Assembly: GCA_016699305.1 (NCBI GenBank)
Contig: CP064970.1
Span: 310,001 to 374,000 of the forward strand
DNA from: Alphaproteobacteria bacterium
Lineage (GTDB): Bacteria; Pseudomonadota; Alphaproteobacteria; GCA-016699305
Direction: 5' to 3'
Length of the DNA stretch: 64,000 bases
Shown piece by piece: positions 36,165 through 45,413 of the stretch (position 1 is the first letter of the stretch; each line of letters opens with the position of its first letter). The notes beneath the pieces were generated by a model. That model was not told where the DNA came from and searched no databases. It saw nothing but the letters and a program-made list of their open reading frames with translations. The position numbers and the translations under genes were made by a program.

Positions 36165-36989
36165 TCAATTCACGGCGATGCCTTGCATGATCACGATCAT
36201 CAGCAAGGCCGTCAGCTCTGTCAGTTGTTGGATGCTGTTGAGCAACGGCCCGTTATAGCGGTGGCTTTGAAAGCGGCTGGCGGCCAGTGCCAAGGCCAAA
36301 GCCACGATGGTGGCCGCGCCGATGACAGGCCCACAAGTCGATTGCAGCACGGAGAAAGAGATCATCAGTCCCAGCGCCAACGACATCACCACGCGCAAGC
36401 CAGACGGACGACCAAAACGAGCAGCAAAGGCATCGTTCGGGTCAGGTCCCAGCCACGCCGCGACGGGAGCCATCACCGCGCGTGACCAGGCTCCTGCCAC
36501 GATCAAGGCCGCAAAGACCGTTTCGCTCTCGGACAATGTTGCCAGAGCGGCAGCGCGTATGGCCAAGCCCATCAACACGGCTATATTGCCATAGGCCAAA
36601 TTTTGCGACTCGTTCACTAGGTCTTTGGGTACGGCTCCGGGCAGCCGCGACAGATAGTTCACCAAGCCCGCCAAGCCGTTCTCATGCACGGCACCCGTCA
36701 GCCATAACATGCAGATCAAGGTCATCGGGGCCACCACATAGGGGGGCAACCCCATAAAACTGGCCAATGCGTCCACTGCGCCACCAAACAGACCGATCAA
36801 CGCGCCAACCAGCGGAAACCATGTCAGCGATCGCGCAGACAATTTCGAGCGCTCTTCCTCGGACTCCGGTAACAAGCGGGAAACAAAAGGCAGTCTTGTC
36901 AGATAAACAATCGCGATGGCGCATTCCGTCCAAAGACTGGCATGCCGCTCGGCGCGGGAAGGAGGAACATCGGGCGGTAACTCGGACAA
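36165..36989 (-). CDS. CobS-like adenosylcobinamide-GDP ribazoletransferase, active site degenerate
   Basis: 274 aa, about six to seven membrane helices, with the CobS family plan: LTRLPF near residue 30, FPLVGALIG at about 58, then LTGAVHENGLAG at 98-109, AGAWSRAVMAPVA later. CobS joins alpha-ribazole phosphate to adenosylcobinamide-GDP in the last steps of B12 synthesis. The acidic residues that bind metal are missing: HEDGLADTxDG is HENGLAGLVNY here, and MRDSRIGTYG is NESQNLAYGN. The protein may therefore be inactive or have a new role. No other cob gene is in the window. It lies next to the DotA/TraY patch on the opposite strand. Confidence 0.75.
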   Translation of the reverse strand: MSELPPDVPPSRAERHASLWTECAIAIVYLTRLPFVSRLLPESEEERSKLSARSLTWFPLVGALIGLFGGAVDALASFMGLPPYVVAPMTLICMLWLTGAVHENGLAGLVNYLSRLPGAVPKDLVNESQNLAYGNIAVLMGLAIRAAALATLSESETVFAALIVAGAWSRAVMAPVAAWLGPDPNDAFAARFGRPSGLRVVMSLALGLMISFSVLQSTCGPVIGAATIVALALALAASRFQSHRYNGPLLNSIQQLTELTALLMIVIMQGIAVN

Positions 36990-37179
36990 AGAACGGACCT
37001 AATCACACGAGGGAGCGGACATGGCACTCTGTTTTCTATGGCACGACTCGCAGGTGGAAAAAAGAGGTTTTCAACGGGCTTGCTCGAAATAATACATGCC
37101 TTAATCAAGCCTTAACGTCTGTCATGGCATTCAGGCTAAGATGAACGTGGTCTGCAACCTTCGAACAGGAGAGCGTGGC

Positions 37180-38130
37180 ATGGACGGCTTCAGCCTTTTT
37201 ACCGTCGGTTTGGTGGTTTTGGTGTTCGTGGTCATCACCCAGGGCGTCAAGACGGTTCCACAAGGCCAGGAATGGACCGTGCAGAGGTTTGGCCGCTACA
37301 TCCAAACCTTGGACCCGGGCTTGCATCTGCTGATCCCTATCATCGACCAAGTCGGTGCGCGCCTGAATATGATGGAGCAGGTGGTGGATGTGCCCAGTCA
37401 AGAGGTCATCACCAAGGACAACGCCATGGTCACGGTGGATGGCGTTGTCTTTTACCAAATCCTCGATGCCGCCCGCGCGGCCTATGAAGTCACCAATTTG
37501 CAGCACGCTATATTGAATCTCACCATGACCAATCTGCGCACAGTGATGGGATCGATGGATTTGGACGAATTGCTGTCTCAGCGCGACCGCATCAATCTTC
37601 AGCTGCTGCATGTGGTGGATGACGCCACCAAGCCTTGGGGCATCAAGGTGACGCGTATCGAAATCCGCGACATTCAGCCCCCGCGCGATCTGGTGGACTC
37701 GATGGCACGGCAGATGAAGGCCGAACGCGACCGCCGCGCCGCCATCTTGGAGGCAGAAGGCATCAAACAGTCCGAGATTCTCCAGGCCGAAGGCAAGAAA
37801 CAATCCGCCATTTTGCAAGCCGAAGGCCGCCGCGAAGCGGCTTTCCGCGACTCCGAGGCGCGTGAGCGTGAAGCCGAAGCCGAGGCTAAGGCGACGCGCA
37901 TGGTGTCCGAAGCCATCGCGGCGGGTAACGTGAATGCCATCAATTACTTCGTGGCCCAGAAATATGTGGGCGCGTTGCAAGCCATTGCCACATCCCCCAA
38001 CCAAAAGCTCGTTCTTATGCCTTTGGAGGCATCCGGCGTGATCGGTGCCTTGGGCGGCGTGGCCGAGTTGCTGCGTACCCCACAATCGGCGGGAACCGAA
38101 AAACGGACATCCGTCCCGCCGCGTGTATAA
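37180..38130 (+). CDS. qmcA: SPFH/band-7 membrane protein (QmcA/stomatin-like)
   Basis: 316 aa from ATG 37180, which has a CAGGAGAG site 5 bases upstream (an in-frame ATG at 37141 lacks one). An N-terminal membrane helix (about 4-25), the SPFH domain with VPQGQEWTVQRFGRYIQTLDPGL and IRDIQPPRDLVDSM, and a charged helical region with three 11-residue repeats (ILEAEGIKQSE, ILQAEGKKQSA, ILQAEGRREAA) that builds oligomeric rings. It scaffolds membrane microdomains and protease quality control. Paired with nfeD, 46 bases downstream, the usual partner. Confidence 0.93.
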   Translation: MDGFSLFTVGLVVLVFVVITQGVKTVPQGQEWTVQRFGRYIQTLDPGLHLLIPIIDQVGARLNMMEQVVDVPSQEVITKDNAMVTVDGVVFYQILDAARAAYEVTNLQHAILNLTMTNLRTVMGSMDLDELLSQRDRINLQLLHVVDDATKPWGIKVTRIEIRDIQPPRDLVDSMARQMKAERDRRAAILEAEGIKQSEILQAEGKKQSAILQAEGRREAAFRDSEAREREAEAEAKATRMVSEAIAAGNVNAINYFVAQKYVGALQAIATSPNQKLVLMPLEASGVIGALGGVAELLRTPQSAGTEKRTSVPPRV

Positions 38131-38176
38131 TCGGCTGGGATGGTAAAGCCATCTAAGCACCAAGAGGGAAGTAGAC

Positions 38177-38650
38177 ATGATCGTTCAACTGGAAGCTTGG
38201 CACTGGTTGTTGGCGGCGGCGGTTTTCGTGACGCTCGAGATCGTCGCTCCGGGCGTGTTCATGCTGTGGTTCGGTATCGCCGCCGCCTTTGTCTCTCTTA
38301 TCAGTTTCGCCATTCCAGGCATGACCTGGACGGTGCAACTGGCTTTGTTCGGTGTGATTGCCCTTATGAGTTTCGGTCTCGGCAGGGCCTATGTGCGACA
38401 GATTGCCCATGGCAGCGAAGGATCGTTCTTGAATCGCCGCGCCGAACAATACAAAGGACAGATATTGGTCATGGAAACCGCACTCGTGAACGGTCACGGT
38501 CAGGCGCGGGTAGGAAACGACACAGTATGGTCAGTGATGGGGCCTGATTTGCCGGCAGGCGCACGGGTGCGCGTGGTAGGCAGCGACGGCATTGTGTTGA
38601 AGGTCGAATCCGTCACCGACATACCAGAAAACAAAAAGCGCCAGACGTGA
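38177..38650 (+). CDS. NfeD-like membrane protein
   Basis: 157 aa with two or three membrane helices (about 8-75) and a C-terminal OB-fold NfeD domain (about 95-150: ILVMETALVNGHGQARVGNDTVWSVMG...AGARVRVVGSDGIVLKVE). This is the short YbbK/NfeD1b class without a serine protease part. It partners the SPFH protein in the same operon, probably helping to modulate membrane quality control. A terminator follows. Confidence 0.9.
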   Translation: MIVQLEAWHWLLAAAVFVTLEIVAPGVFMLWFGIAAAFVSLISFAIPGMTWTVQLALFGVIALMSFGLGRAYVRQIAHGSEGSFLNRRAEQYKGQILVMETALVNGHGQARVGNDTVWSVMGPDLPAGARVRVVGSDGIVLKVESVTDIPENKKRQT

Positions 38651-38671
38651 TCATCCCTCTGTCGAACACAC

Positions 38672-38712
38672 AAAAAAAGGCGGCCCCTGATATAGGGTCC
38701 GCCTTCTTTTTT
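38672..38712. terminator. bidirectional terminator between nfeD and HU gene
   Basis: AAAAAAAGGCGG...CCGCCTTCTTTTTT: a 7-bp outer stem with an inner CCC/GGG pairing, A run on the left and T run on the right, so it can stop transcription of both convergent genes. Confidence 0.85.
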
Positions 38713-38733
38713 CCCGTTGGAACGAGAGAGGTC

Positions 38734-39027
38734 TTAGCGACCGTTGATCTCGTCCTTAAGGCCCTTGCCAGACTTGAAGCGCACTTGCTTCGAAGCCTTG
38801 ACCTTGACCTTCTCACCCGTGCGCGGGTTGCGGGCTTCGCCGGCGGCGCGCTTGTAGGTGCTGAATGTACCAAAGCCAACGAGGCGGATATCGCCTCCCT
38901 TCTTCAACTCGGCGGACACCGTGTCGAGCAGGGCATCAATGACCATAGCCACCGCCGCCTTCGAAAGAGACGACTTGGCGAGTTCCTTACGACCGGCAAC
39001 GGCCGCGACCAGCTCATTCTTGTTCAC
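38734..39027 (-). CDS. hup: DNA-binding protein HU
   Basis: Small histone-like dimer that bends and compacts DNA. From GTG 39027 the product is 97 aa and begins xNKNELVAAVAG, as the family does; in-frame starts at 39039 (ATG) and 39060 (TTG) would add 4 or 11 residues and have no better ribosome site. Features: LSKAAVAMVIDALLDTV helix, GGDIRLVGFGTFS and the arm RAAGEARNPRTGEKVKVKASKQVRFKSGKGLKDEIN. Probably HU-beta type. A perfect palindrome lies just upstream. Confidence 0.93.
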   Translation of the reverse strand: MNKNELVAAVAGRKELAKSSLSKAAVAMVIDALLDTVSAELKKGGDIRLVGFGTFSTYKRAAGEARNPRTGEKVKVKASKQVRFKSGKGLKDEINGR

Positions 39028-39061
39028 TTGGACCCCCATCTTGAGGTTGATTTGATTCAAG

Positions 39062-39077
39062 GATGTGGCGCCACATC
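39062..39077. promoter_or_regulatory. perfect 16-bp palindrome upstream of HU gene
   Basis: GATGTGGC-GCCACATC reads the same on both strands. It lies 35 bases before the chosen HU start in the divergent gap to the lytic transglycosylase gene. A dimeric repressor site is possible; no known regulator consensus was recognised. Confidence 0.55.
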
Positions 39078-39250
39078 ATATAGCCAACCTGCCCGTCAAG
39101 GCGGTACAGGACAACCATCAGCAACGCGGAGCAAACTGTATAGCAGTGTTTTTCATGCCGTCAACCGTACCAGCCACTTTTTTTCAGATATGTCGCGGAG
39201 TTCCATATGCACACTTGCGTAAATACGCATCTTGCTTTAGAACCCTGACT

Positions 39251-41074
39251 ATGCGGGAGAGCATGTCTTCCGTGTCGCGCCGCCAGGCACCAGGCCGTCA
39301 AAGACGGCGTCTCATCTTCATCGTCGCACTGGCAGCTTTCGGCACATTCACCCTTCCAGACCGCGCCGTACCGGCTGTGGCCGAGGGTGTGTCTGTGCCT
39401 GCGCCTTCCGATGTCAAGGGCTTACCCACCTCTTTGCCGATGCGGGACGCTTTGCGCTATAGAGCGGCTTTCTCACTGATTTCACAGAATAAATGGGATC
39501 GTTTGCCTTCCGTCATGCGGCAGATTGAGGACAAGATATTGATCCCCAGTTTGCAAGCCGAAGCCTGGTTGGCTGGCGCGCCGCGAGACCCGAAAGAAAT
39601 AGCTTCTTGGTTAACATCTTATGCCGATAGACCTCAGGCCATCGCCTTGGCAGCTTTGCCGGAAAATGCCGAGTCGAGAAAAATCGTTTCGGCTGAACCG
39701 GGTTTGCCGTCGGGGGAGGAGGCAGAACTGACAGGATCTCGGCTAGATGATTCCGGAGCAGATCCGAAACTAGTGGCAGCTTTTCGCCGTGGTGGGTCGG
39801 ATCGTGATGCGGCTTTGGCCAAGGCGCGCGCTGGAGAACGCCCCGAGGATATGGCGGCCGCTGCGGCCAGCCTGTTTTATGGCGGCGATAGCGAAGCGGC
39901 GCTGGAGATGGCGACAGAGGCCCTGCAAAAGGGCAAGGAAGCCCCACCTTTGGCATTTTGGATCGCGGGACTTGCGGCCTATGACTTGGATCGTGTTGAC
40001 GAGAGCCTTCCACCGCTGAATGAATTGGCCAAACAGGCCGAGGGGATGGCCGCATGGGATCGTGCCGCCGTGTGGTTCTGGACGGGGCGCGTGCTGGCGC
40101 AGATGGATCGACGTGAAGAGTCCGAAGAGTGGTTACGCCGTGCCGCCGCATGGCCGCATACGTTCTACGGTCTTTTGGCAACGCGCGCGCTGAAATCGAA
40201 GGCTGAGCTGCATTGGGACATGCCGCCGACCGAGCCCACATATCTGGCTGCGCGAGCCGTGCAAGAACCGGCCTTAGCCCGCGCTTTGGCACTGATCCAG
40301 GTTGGACAGGACTCCCTGGCGGAACAAGAAATGTTGAGCTTACTGCGCCGCCGTGGCTCGGCTGTAGCAAAAGACGTCCTCGTTCTGGCGGAGAATCGTA
40401 GTTTGCCCAGTGTGTCCATGCGCGCCAGTGCCGTATTGCGGGCGCATACTGGTCAGGCCTATGACCGGGGGCTTTATCCCGTGCCGCCTTGGACACCTCC
40501 GCCTTTGGCACAGCCTGCCACCCATCCGCTGCTATTGGCGCTGATGCGTCAGGAATCGCGCTTTGATCCCACAGCGCAAAGCAGCAAAGGCGCGCGGGGT
40601 CTGATGCAACTGATGCCCCAAACGGCGCGGTTAATGATTGATCGCGGAGATAAAATTACAAAGGCCGAAGATAAGGAACTGGAACGTATCCTCCACGATC
40701 CCCGAGCCAACTTGACCTTGGCGCATGATTACCTGGTCAGCCTGACACGGCAGCCTTCAATCGGCGACAATCTGCTGGCGCTGCTTGTTGCCTATAACGC
40801 CGGTCCCGCCAAACTGCAGCGTATGAACATAGCCACCGGCGCGCCGCATGACCCGTTGTTGTTTGTCGAGCGTTTGCCCTGGCGCGAGACGCGAGATTTC
40901 GTCGAACGTGTCCTCGCAGGGCAGGCCCTCTATCAGGACCGCCAAGGACATGCCATGTCCGCCCTCGACTCCATGGCCAAGGGAGCTTGGCCAACACACG
41001 GCCTATCGCTGACATATGCGCGTCTAGCCACTCAAAACACCCGTAAGGCCACGGTATCTGATGGTTTGGATTAG
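39251..41074 (+). CDS. slt: soluble lytic murein transglycosylase
   Basis: Periplasmic enzyme that cleaves the MurNAc-GlcNAc bond of peptidoglycan with 1,6-anhydro product. About 607 aa from ATG 39251 (39263 is an alternative start just after GGGAG; the frame opens earlier at 39065 without support). A signal peptide with an Arg-rich n-region (RRQAPGRQRRRLIFIVALAAFG), a long helical superhelical U/L region with TPR-like repeats (about 60-410), then the C-terminal catalytic SLT domain: LLALMRQESRFDP with the catalytic Glu at about 435, SSKGARGLMQLMPQTA, and AYNAGPAKL. The order is that of Slt70. Confidence 0.92.
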   Translation: MRESMSSVSRRQAPGRQRRRLIFIVALAAFGTFTLPDRAVPAVAEGVSVPAPSDVKGLPTSLPMRDALRYRAAFSLISQNKWDRLPSVMRQIEDKILIPSLQAEAWLAGAPRDPKEIASWLTSYADRPQAIALAALPENAESRKIVSAEPGLPSGEEAELTGSRLDDSGADPKLVAAFRRGGSDRDAALAKARAGERPEDMAAAAASLFYGGDSEAALEMATEALQKGKEAPPLAFWIAGLAAYDLDRVDESLPPLNELAKQAEGMAAWDRAAVWFWTGRVLAQMDRREESEEWLRRAAAWPHTFYGLLATRALKSKAELHWDMPPTEPTYLAARAVQEPALARALALIQVGQDSLAEQEMLSLLRRRGSAVAKDVLVLAENRSLPSVSMRASAVLRAHTGQAYDRGLYPVPPWTPPPLAQPATHPLLLALMRQESRFDPTAQSSKGARGLMQLMPQTARLMIDRGDKITKAEDKELERILHDPRANLTLAHDYLVSLTRQPSIGDNLLALLVAYNAGPAKLQRMNIATGAPHDPLLFVERLPWRETRDFVERVLAGQALYQDRQGHAMSALDSMAKGAWPTHGLSLTYARLATQNTRKATVSDGLD

Positions 41075-41148
41075 CCGCGTTTCATCCCATGATCATGATA
41101 TGGTGGCATAGCCTGCAAATATCCACCTGGCAGCCCTCCATGCTTAAT

Positions 41149-41961
41149 TTACCGCTTGGGAGTTCCCAGAATCCTAGCCAAAGCAATATAGCTCGATACA
41201 GGAACATTTTCGGCGCGCCAGGTGGGGTCAAGGCCCAGTTTGGCCAATAGCTCCTCGCCGCCCAAGTTTCGCAAACTATGCCGAAGCATCTTGCGTCTTT
41301 GATGGAAGGCGGCCTGTGTCACGCGCTCTAGCATATCCAGCGGCACCGAGGCGGCATCGGGCAAAGGCCGCAGATGCACCACAGCTGAATCGACCTTGGG
41401 GGGAGGCGTGAAGGCTCGGGCGGGGACGGAGGCAACGCGCTGGACCTGTGCCACGGCCTGGGCAATGACCGAAAGACGCCCATAACCGGACGTGCCAACC
41501 GAAGCCGTGATGCGCTCGGCTACTTCCTTTTGAAACATCAAGGTTAAGGACTCATAATCCGTGATGTTTTTAAGCCAGGCAACCAGCAAAGGCGTGCCGA
41601 CATTATAGGGCAGATTAGCCACGATCACGCGCGGCGCGGTGCCAAAAGTCGCAGGGTCCAGACTCATGGCATCGCCTTCGATGATCGTCAGCCGCCCTAG
41701 GCTTTCGGTCGCCATCGGCTGCAAAGCTTCGACAAAACGCGAATCCTTTTCGATGGCCAACACCGCGCGGGCCGGGCTTTCCAACAAGGCGCGGGTCAGG
41801 CCGCCGGGACCGGGGCCAATTTCGATCACCGTACGACCGGCCAAATCCCCCGCCGCGCGGACGATCTTGCGCGTGATGTTCATGTCCAACAGAAAATGCT
41901 GTCCCAGGCTTTTTTGCGCCGGTAGTCGCGCTAAGCCTATGCCTTGCCCGCCGCCGTTCAT
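41149..41961 (-). CDS. rsmA: 16S rRNA dimethyladenosine transferase
   Basis: Methylates A1518 and A1519 of 16S rRNA during small-subunit assembly. 270 aa from ATG 41961. Motifs: QHFLLDMNI (binding start), EIGPGPGGLTRALL (SAM motif I), EKDSRF (motif II), EGDAMSLD (motif III), and NLPYNVGTPLL (catalytic motif IV), then the C-terminal helical domain with FHQRRKMLRHSL. Its ATG overlaps the nuoG stop by 4 bases (ATGA), implying translational coupling to a respiratory gene. The usual neighbour pdxA is absent. The frame extends upstream to 42009 inside nuoG but without family match. Confidence 0.96.
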   Translation of the reverse strand: MNGGGQGIGLARLPAQKSLGQHFLLDMNITRKIVRAAGDLAGRTVIEIGPGPGGLTRALLESPARAVLAIEKDSRFVEALQPMATESLGRLTIIEGDAMSLDPATFGTAPRVIVANLPYNVGTPLLVAWLKNITDYESLTLMFQKEVAERITASVGTSGYGRLSVIAQAVAQVQRVASVPARAFTPPPKVDSAVVHLRPLPDAASVPLDMLERVTQAAFHQRRKMLRHSLRNLGGEELLAKLGLDPTWRAENVPVSSYIALARILGTPKR

Positions 41962-44036
41962 GCCGCTTGGGCTTTGGCAACGTCCGATCCACCGCGCGCC
42001 GCCACACATGCCGCCATCGTCGGAGAGGCGCGGGAAATGCTGTTGGACTGGTAATAAGATTCGCGCGTCACGGGCATCACAAAGGCCGTATCCGCATGGA
42101 TATTCTTAAGATCGACGGTCGCCGTCGCGCCCGGCCACGGCGCGGGAGAGATGGCATCGCGCACAGCCAAATGCGGCCAGCGGCCAGCGATCGAACCGCG
42201 CAAAGATTCAAGGCTGTCATACGGCAAGGCCTTGCCCAAGATCTGCGCCAGAGCCTGAATAATCGCCCAATCCTCCCGCGCCTGACCGGGCGGGGACACC
42301 GCGCGTCGTCCTGCCTGAACGCGGCCTTCCGTGTTCACATACAGGCCTTCTTTTTCGGTATAGGCGGCACCAGGCAGAATCAGATCGGCACGCGCCGCGC
42401 CCGCGTCTCCGTGATGGCCCTGATAGACCACGAAGGCCGAACCCAGTTGGCGCATATCCACCTCGTCCGCGCCGAGCAGATAGACAACATCCATTTGGCC
42501 AGCCGAGGCCGCCGCCAAGATTCCGCGCGTGGTCAATCCTCCCGCCCCTGGCAGAAAACCGATATCCAACGCCCCGACACGGGAGGCGGCATGATGCAGG
42601 ACATTGAATCCGTTCCACCCCTCGCGCACCAGACCAAAGGAATCGGCCATCGCGCAGACCAAATGATGCAGCGTCGCGCCGTCTTGGCGCGTCAACACGC
42701 CCGCCCCCAGGATCACAACGGGATTCTTGGCCGTGCGTAAGACATCGGCGAATGGACTGTGTCCTTCATGCACATCCTGCAAGGCTTGCAAGCCGTCGCC
42801 CAGATGCAGATAAGGATAGGTCAGATCGACCGCCGGGCCGATCAAGCCGATCTTCACGCCGCCTTGCCGCCACCGCTTACGCAGGCGGGCATTGATCAAC
42901 GTGGCCTCGTGGCGTGGATCGCAACCGACCAGCAACACGGCATCCGCCTGCTCTAGCCCCGCAATCGTGGTGTTAAAGAGATATCCAGCCCGATGCGTGG
43001 CATCAAACTCCGCGCCATCCTGTCGCGCGTCCTGATGCGGACTGCCCAAGGATTCCCACAGGTCTTTCAAAGCGACCATGGATTCCAAATCACACATATC
43101 CCCGGCCAAGGCAGCGATACGCCCCGGATCGGCGGTGCGCAGACGTTCGGCTAGGGCCGAAAGGGCTTCGTCCCAAGTCGCCGGTTGTAGGCGACCTTCT
43201 CGACGGAGCCACGGGTGATCCAAACGCTGACGCTTGAGCCCGTCGCAGGCAAAGCGCGTCACATCGCCGATCCATTCTTCGTTGACCTGTTCATTCAGGC
43301 GCGGCAACACGCGCATCACGACGCCCGCACGCGAATCGACGCGAATAGCACAGCCCACGGCATCCATCACGTCCACCGTCTCGGTCGCTTGCAGCTCCCA
43401 AGGCCGCGCCGCGAAGGCGTAGGGCTTATTCGTCAAGGCCCCCACCGGACAGATATCGATCATATTGCCCGACAATTCCGAGGTCACCGCGCGATCTAGC
43501 ACCGGCCCGATTTCGACATGCTCACTACGCCCGAACGCACCCATTTCCGGCATTCCGGCGATTTCGTCGGCAAAGCGCACACAGCGCGTGCAATGGATGC
43601 AGCGCGTCATGGCGGTCTTAATCAGCGGCCCCAGTTCCTTCTCGGTCACCGCGCGTTTGGCTTCGGCATAGCGGCCACGATCCAGGCCATAGGCCATGGT
43701 CTGATCCTGCAAATCGCACTCGCCGCCCTGGTCGCAAATCGGGCAATCCAGCGGATGGTTGATCAACAACAATTCCAGCACATTGTGCCGCGCCGCTTGC
43801 ACCGTGGGGCTGTCGGTATGCACCACCATGCCATCCGAACACGGCATGGTGCATGAGGCCACAGGTTTAGGCGCTTTTTCCACTTCGACCAAGCACATGC
43901 GGCAATTGCCTGCGACCGAAAGGCGGTCGTGATAGCAAAAGCGCGGAATCTCGATCCCCAAAGCTTCGCTGGCTTGCAAAAGCGAGGTCCCCGGAGCCAC
44001 GGTGATCGTTAGGCCGTTGATGGTTAGACTGGGCAT
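41958..44036 (-). CDS. nuoG: NADH-quinone oxidoreductase subunit G
   Basis: Iron-sulfur subunit of the peripheral arm of Complex I. 692 aa: an N-terminal [2Fe-2S] ferredoxin domain (C34, C45, C48 in FCYHDRLSVAGNCRMC and a fourth Cys near 62), the His/Cys cluster in HPLDCPICDQGGECDLQD, the CxxCxxC cluster CIHCTRCVRF, and a molybdopterin-oxidoreductase-like domain without the cofactor. Length fits alphaproteobacterial NuoG. The neighbours nuoF and nuoH are missing. Upstream is a secreted hypothetical gene (21-base gap), downstream rsmA overlaps. Confidence 0.95.
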   Translation of the reverse strand: MPSLTINGLTITVAPGTSLLQASEALGIEIPRFCYHDRLSVAGNCRMCLVEVEKAPKPVASCTMPCSDGMVVHTDSPTVQAARHNVLELLLINHPLDCPICDQGGECDLQDQTMAYGLDRGRYAEAKRAVTEKELGPLIKTAMTRCIHCTRCVRFADEIAGMPEMGAFGRSEHVEIGPVLDRAVTSELSGNMIDICPVGALTNKPYAFAARPWELQATETVDVMDAVGCAIRVDSRAGVVMRVLPRLNEQVNEEWIGDVTRFACDGLKRQRLDHPWLRREGRLQPATWDEALSALAERLRTADPGRIAALAGDMCDLESMVALKDLWESLGSPHQDARQDGAEFDATHRAGYLFNTTIAGLEQADAVLLVGCDPRHEATLINARLRKRWRQGGVKIGLIGPAVDLTYPYLHLGDGLQALQDVHEGHSPFADVLRTAKNPVVILGAGVLTRQDGATLHHLVCAMADSFGLVREGWNGFNVLHHAASRVGALDIGFLPGAGGLTTRGILAAASAGQMDVVYLLGADEVDMRQLGSAFVVYQGHHGDAGAARADLILPGAAYTEKEGLYVNTEGRVQAGRRAVSPPGQAREDWAIIQALAQILGKALPYDSLESLRGSIAGRWPHLAVRDAISPAPWPGATATVDLKNIHADTAFVMPVTRESYYQSNSISRASPTMAACVAARGGSDVAKAQAA

Positions 44037-44057
44037 ATCTGTGGCCGCTTTCCTTGC

Positions 44058-45173
44058 TTATGGGGCCTTGGCGCGCTGCGGATCGCTGGCCAATTTACCC
44101 AGGAACCGTGCCAAAGCATCCCGCATGGCATCGGCCTTTTTGGCGTGAGCCTGAGGGGCCTCGTGCATGAACATCACGAACAGCTTGTCCGTGGTCATAT
44201 AGAACAGCAAAGCAACATGCATATCCCCCGCCTTGCCCTTGCAATCCAACTGGACGGGGCTGAGGCTGATATCGGTATAGGTTTCGGTTTTCCCTTCTTT
44301 CATCTTGAAGGTGCCTTGGCAGTTCGTGCGAAAAGCGTCGAGCATACGGTTTCGCGCCTGGTCAAAGGTCACACCCGCATCCGTGATCTTTTGTTCCCGC
44401 GCCCCGCCAATCACCGGCCCCCGTTTCCAGACGAAATCCGTCGGACGTTGGTCGCGCGGCGTGCCCGATACATCCACGGGCGTCACATCTCCCAGCCCCG
44501 CCGATTGCAGCAGCCTGGCCAAGCCTTCAGGAAAAGCTTTTGTTAACTTTGCACTTACAGTGACTTTCTGCGGTGTAACCTGAGGAGAGGCAGGTGCGGC
44601 AACGGGTAAAGCAGCAGCCGAATCTTCCTTATTGACGGCCACTTCCGCCCTCGGCAGCGTCTTGACACATGTTTCTAGCGCGCTCAGAGCCTTGGGCAAA
44701 CCGTTCAGGGAAAAACGCGCGGCATCCTCTGGCCCCGTCAGCAACAGCACCTTGGCTTGCTTCCATACGGACAGTGCCGAATTGGCCTGTCCCAGTTTAA
44801 TTTCAATCAGATCGGGCGCTTTGGTCGAAGCCGGATAGATGTTCGGCTCCTTTTGGTCCAGGGCTAGGCTGACATCATAGGCTTCGCCATCCGCAAATCC
44901 GGCCTTAGGAACGGCGACGCGAAGCATCACATCCCGCGCGGCGTTTTGAATCAGATAAAGTTGCAGGCCATTCTCGAAATTGGCCCGTGCCGAGCAAGCG
45001 GGCTGGACCTTGCTTTGACCGCTTTTCTGAACGGCCCAAGGCCCCGTCACGGGAGAGACGGTCGGCACGGTCACCATGCCGCCGCCGGCCGCCTCGACGG
45101 TCCCGGCACAACAAACGCCGACCAACAAAGCCAAGGCCCAAGCCCAGCGCCCAGAACAAGCAGCGTATGACAT
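44058..45173 (-). CDS. secreted protein of unknown function
   Basis: 371 aa from ATG 45173 (GAAGGTG site; the frame opens at 45248). A clear signal peptide (WAWALALLVGVCCAGTVEAA) points to the periplasm. The mature part has two stretches of folded-looking sequence (about 50-190 and 235-360) joined by an Ala/Pro/Val linker (about 195-225) and two or three Cys that could form disulfides. The N-terminal half resembles an invasion-associated-locus-B-like beta fold only vaguely. It sits 21 bases upstream of nuoG in one transcription unit, but no functional link is evident. The 240 bases to the NUDIX gene hold nothing recognisable. Confidence 0.65.
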   Translation of the reverse strand: MSYAACSGRWAWALALLVGVCCAGTVEAAGGGMVTVPTVSPVTGPWAVQKSGQSKVQPACSARANFENGLQLYLIQNAARDVMLRVAVPKAGFADGEAYDVSLALDQKEPNIYPASTKAPDLIEIKLGQANSALSVWKQAKVLLLTGPEDAARFSLNGLPKALSALETCVKTLPRAEVAVNKEDSAAALPVAAPASPQVTPQKVTVSAKLTKAFPEGLARLLQSAGLGDVTPVDVSGTPRDQRPTDFVWKRGPVIGGAREQKITDAGVTFDQARNRMLDAFRTNCQGTFKMKEGKTETYTDISLSPVQLDCKGKAGDMHVALLFYMTTDKLFVMFMHEAPQAHAKKADAMRDALARFLGKLASDPQRAKAP

Positions 45174-45413
45174 GAATTGCACCTTCGATGGATGAAACAA
45201 CTCGCCTAGCATGCCAAGTCTTCGCCCCGAGGTCGAGAGGATATACATCCGCCCCCAACTGTCCTGGCCAGATGCTGCTGCGCAGCCACGTGTAAGAGGA
45301 TGAGGACGGCAGGATGACCACCTCCCCTCGCCTGCTACGCGCTGTAGGGCAACTGGCTCGGCACGGTTTCTGTTTTCAGATCAGTAATTCGACCGGGGAG
45401 CGGCGGAAGCTCG

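Noticed and set aside
37730..37860. 11-residue repeats in the SPFH protein as a novel repeat
   Set aside because: ILEAEG-type repeats are normal in the coiled region of this family.
37105..38178. 357-codon minus-strand frame opposite the SPFH gene
   Set aside because: Low-complexity His/Leu shadow; the SPFH gene on the other strand has a proper start and domain.
39513..40511. 332-codon minus-strand open frame inside the lytic transglycosylase gene
   Set aside because: It is antisense to a gene with a clear catalytic domain, is full of Arg/Pro/Ser as GC-rich shadows are, and has no motif or start site.
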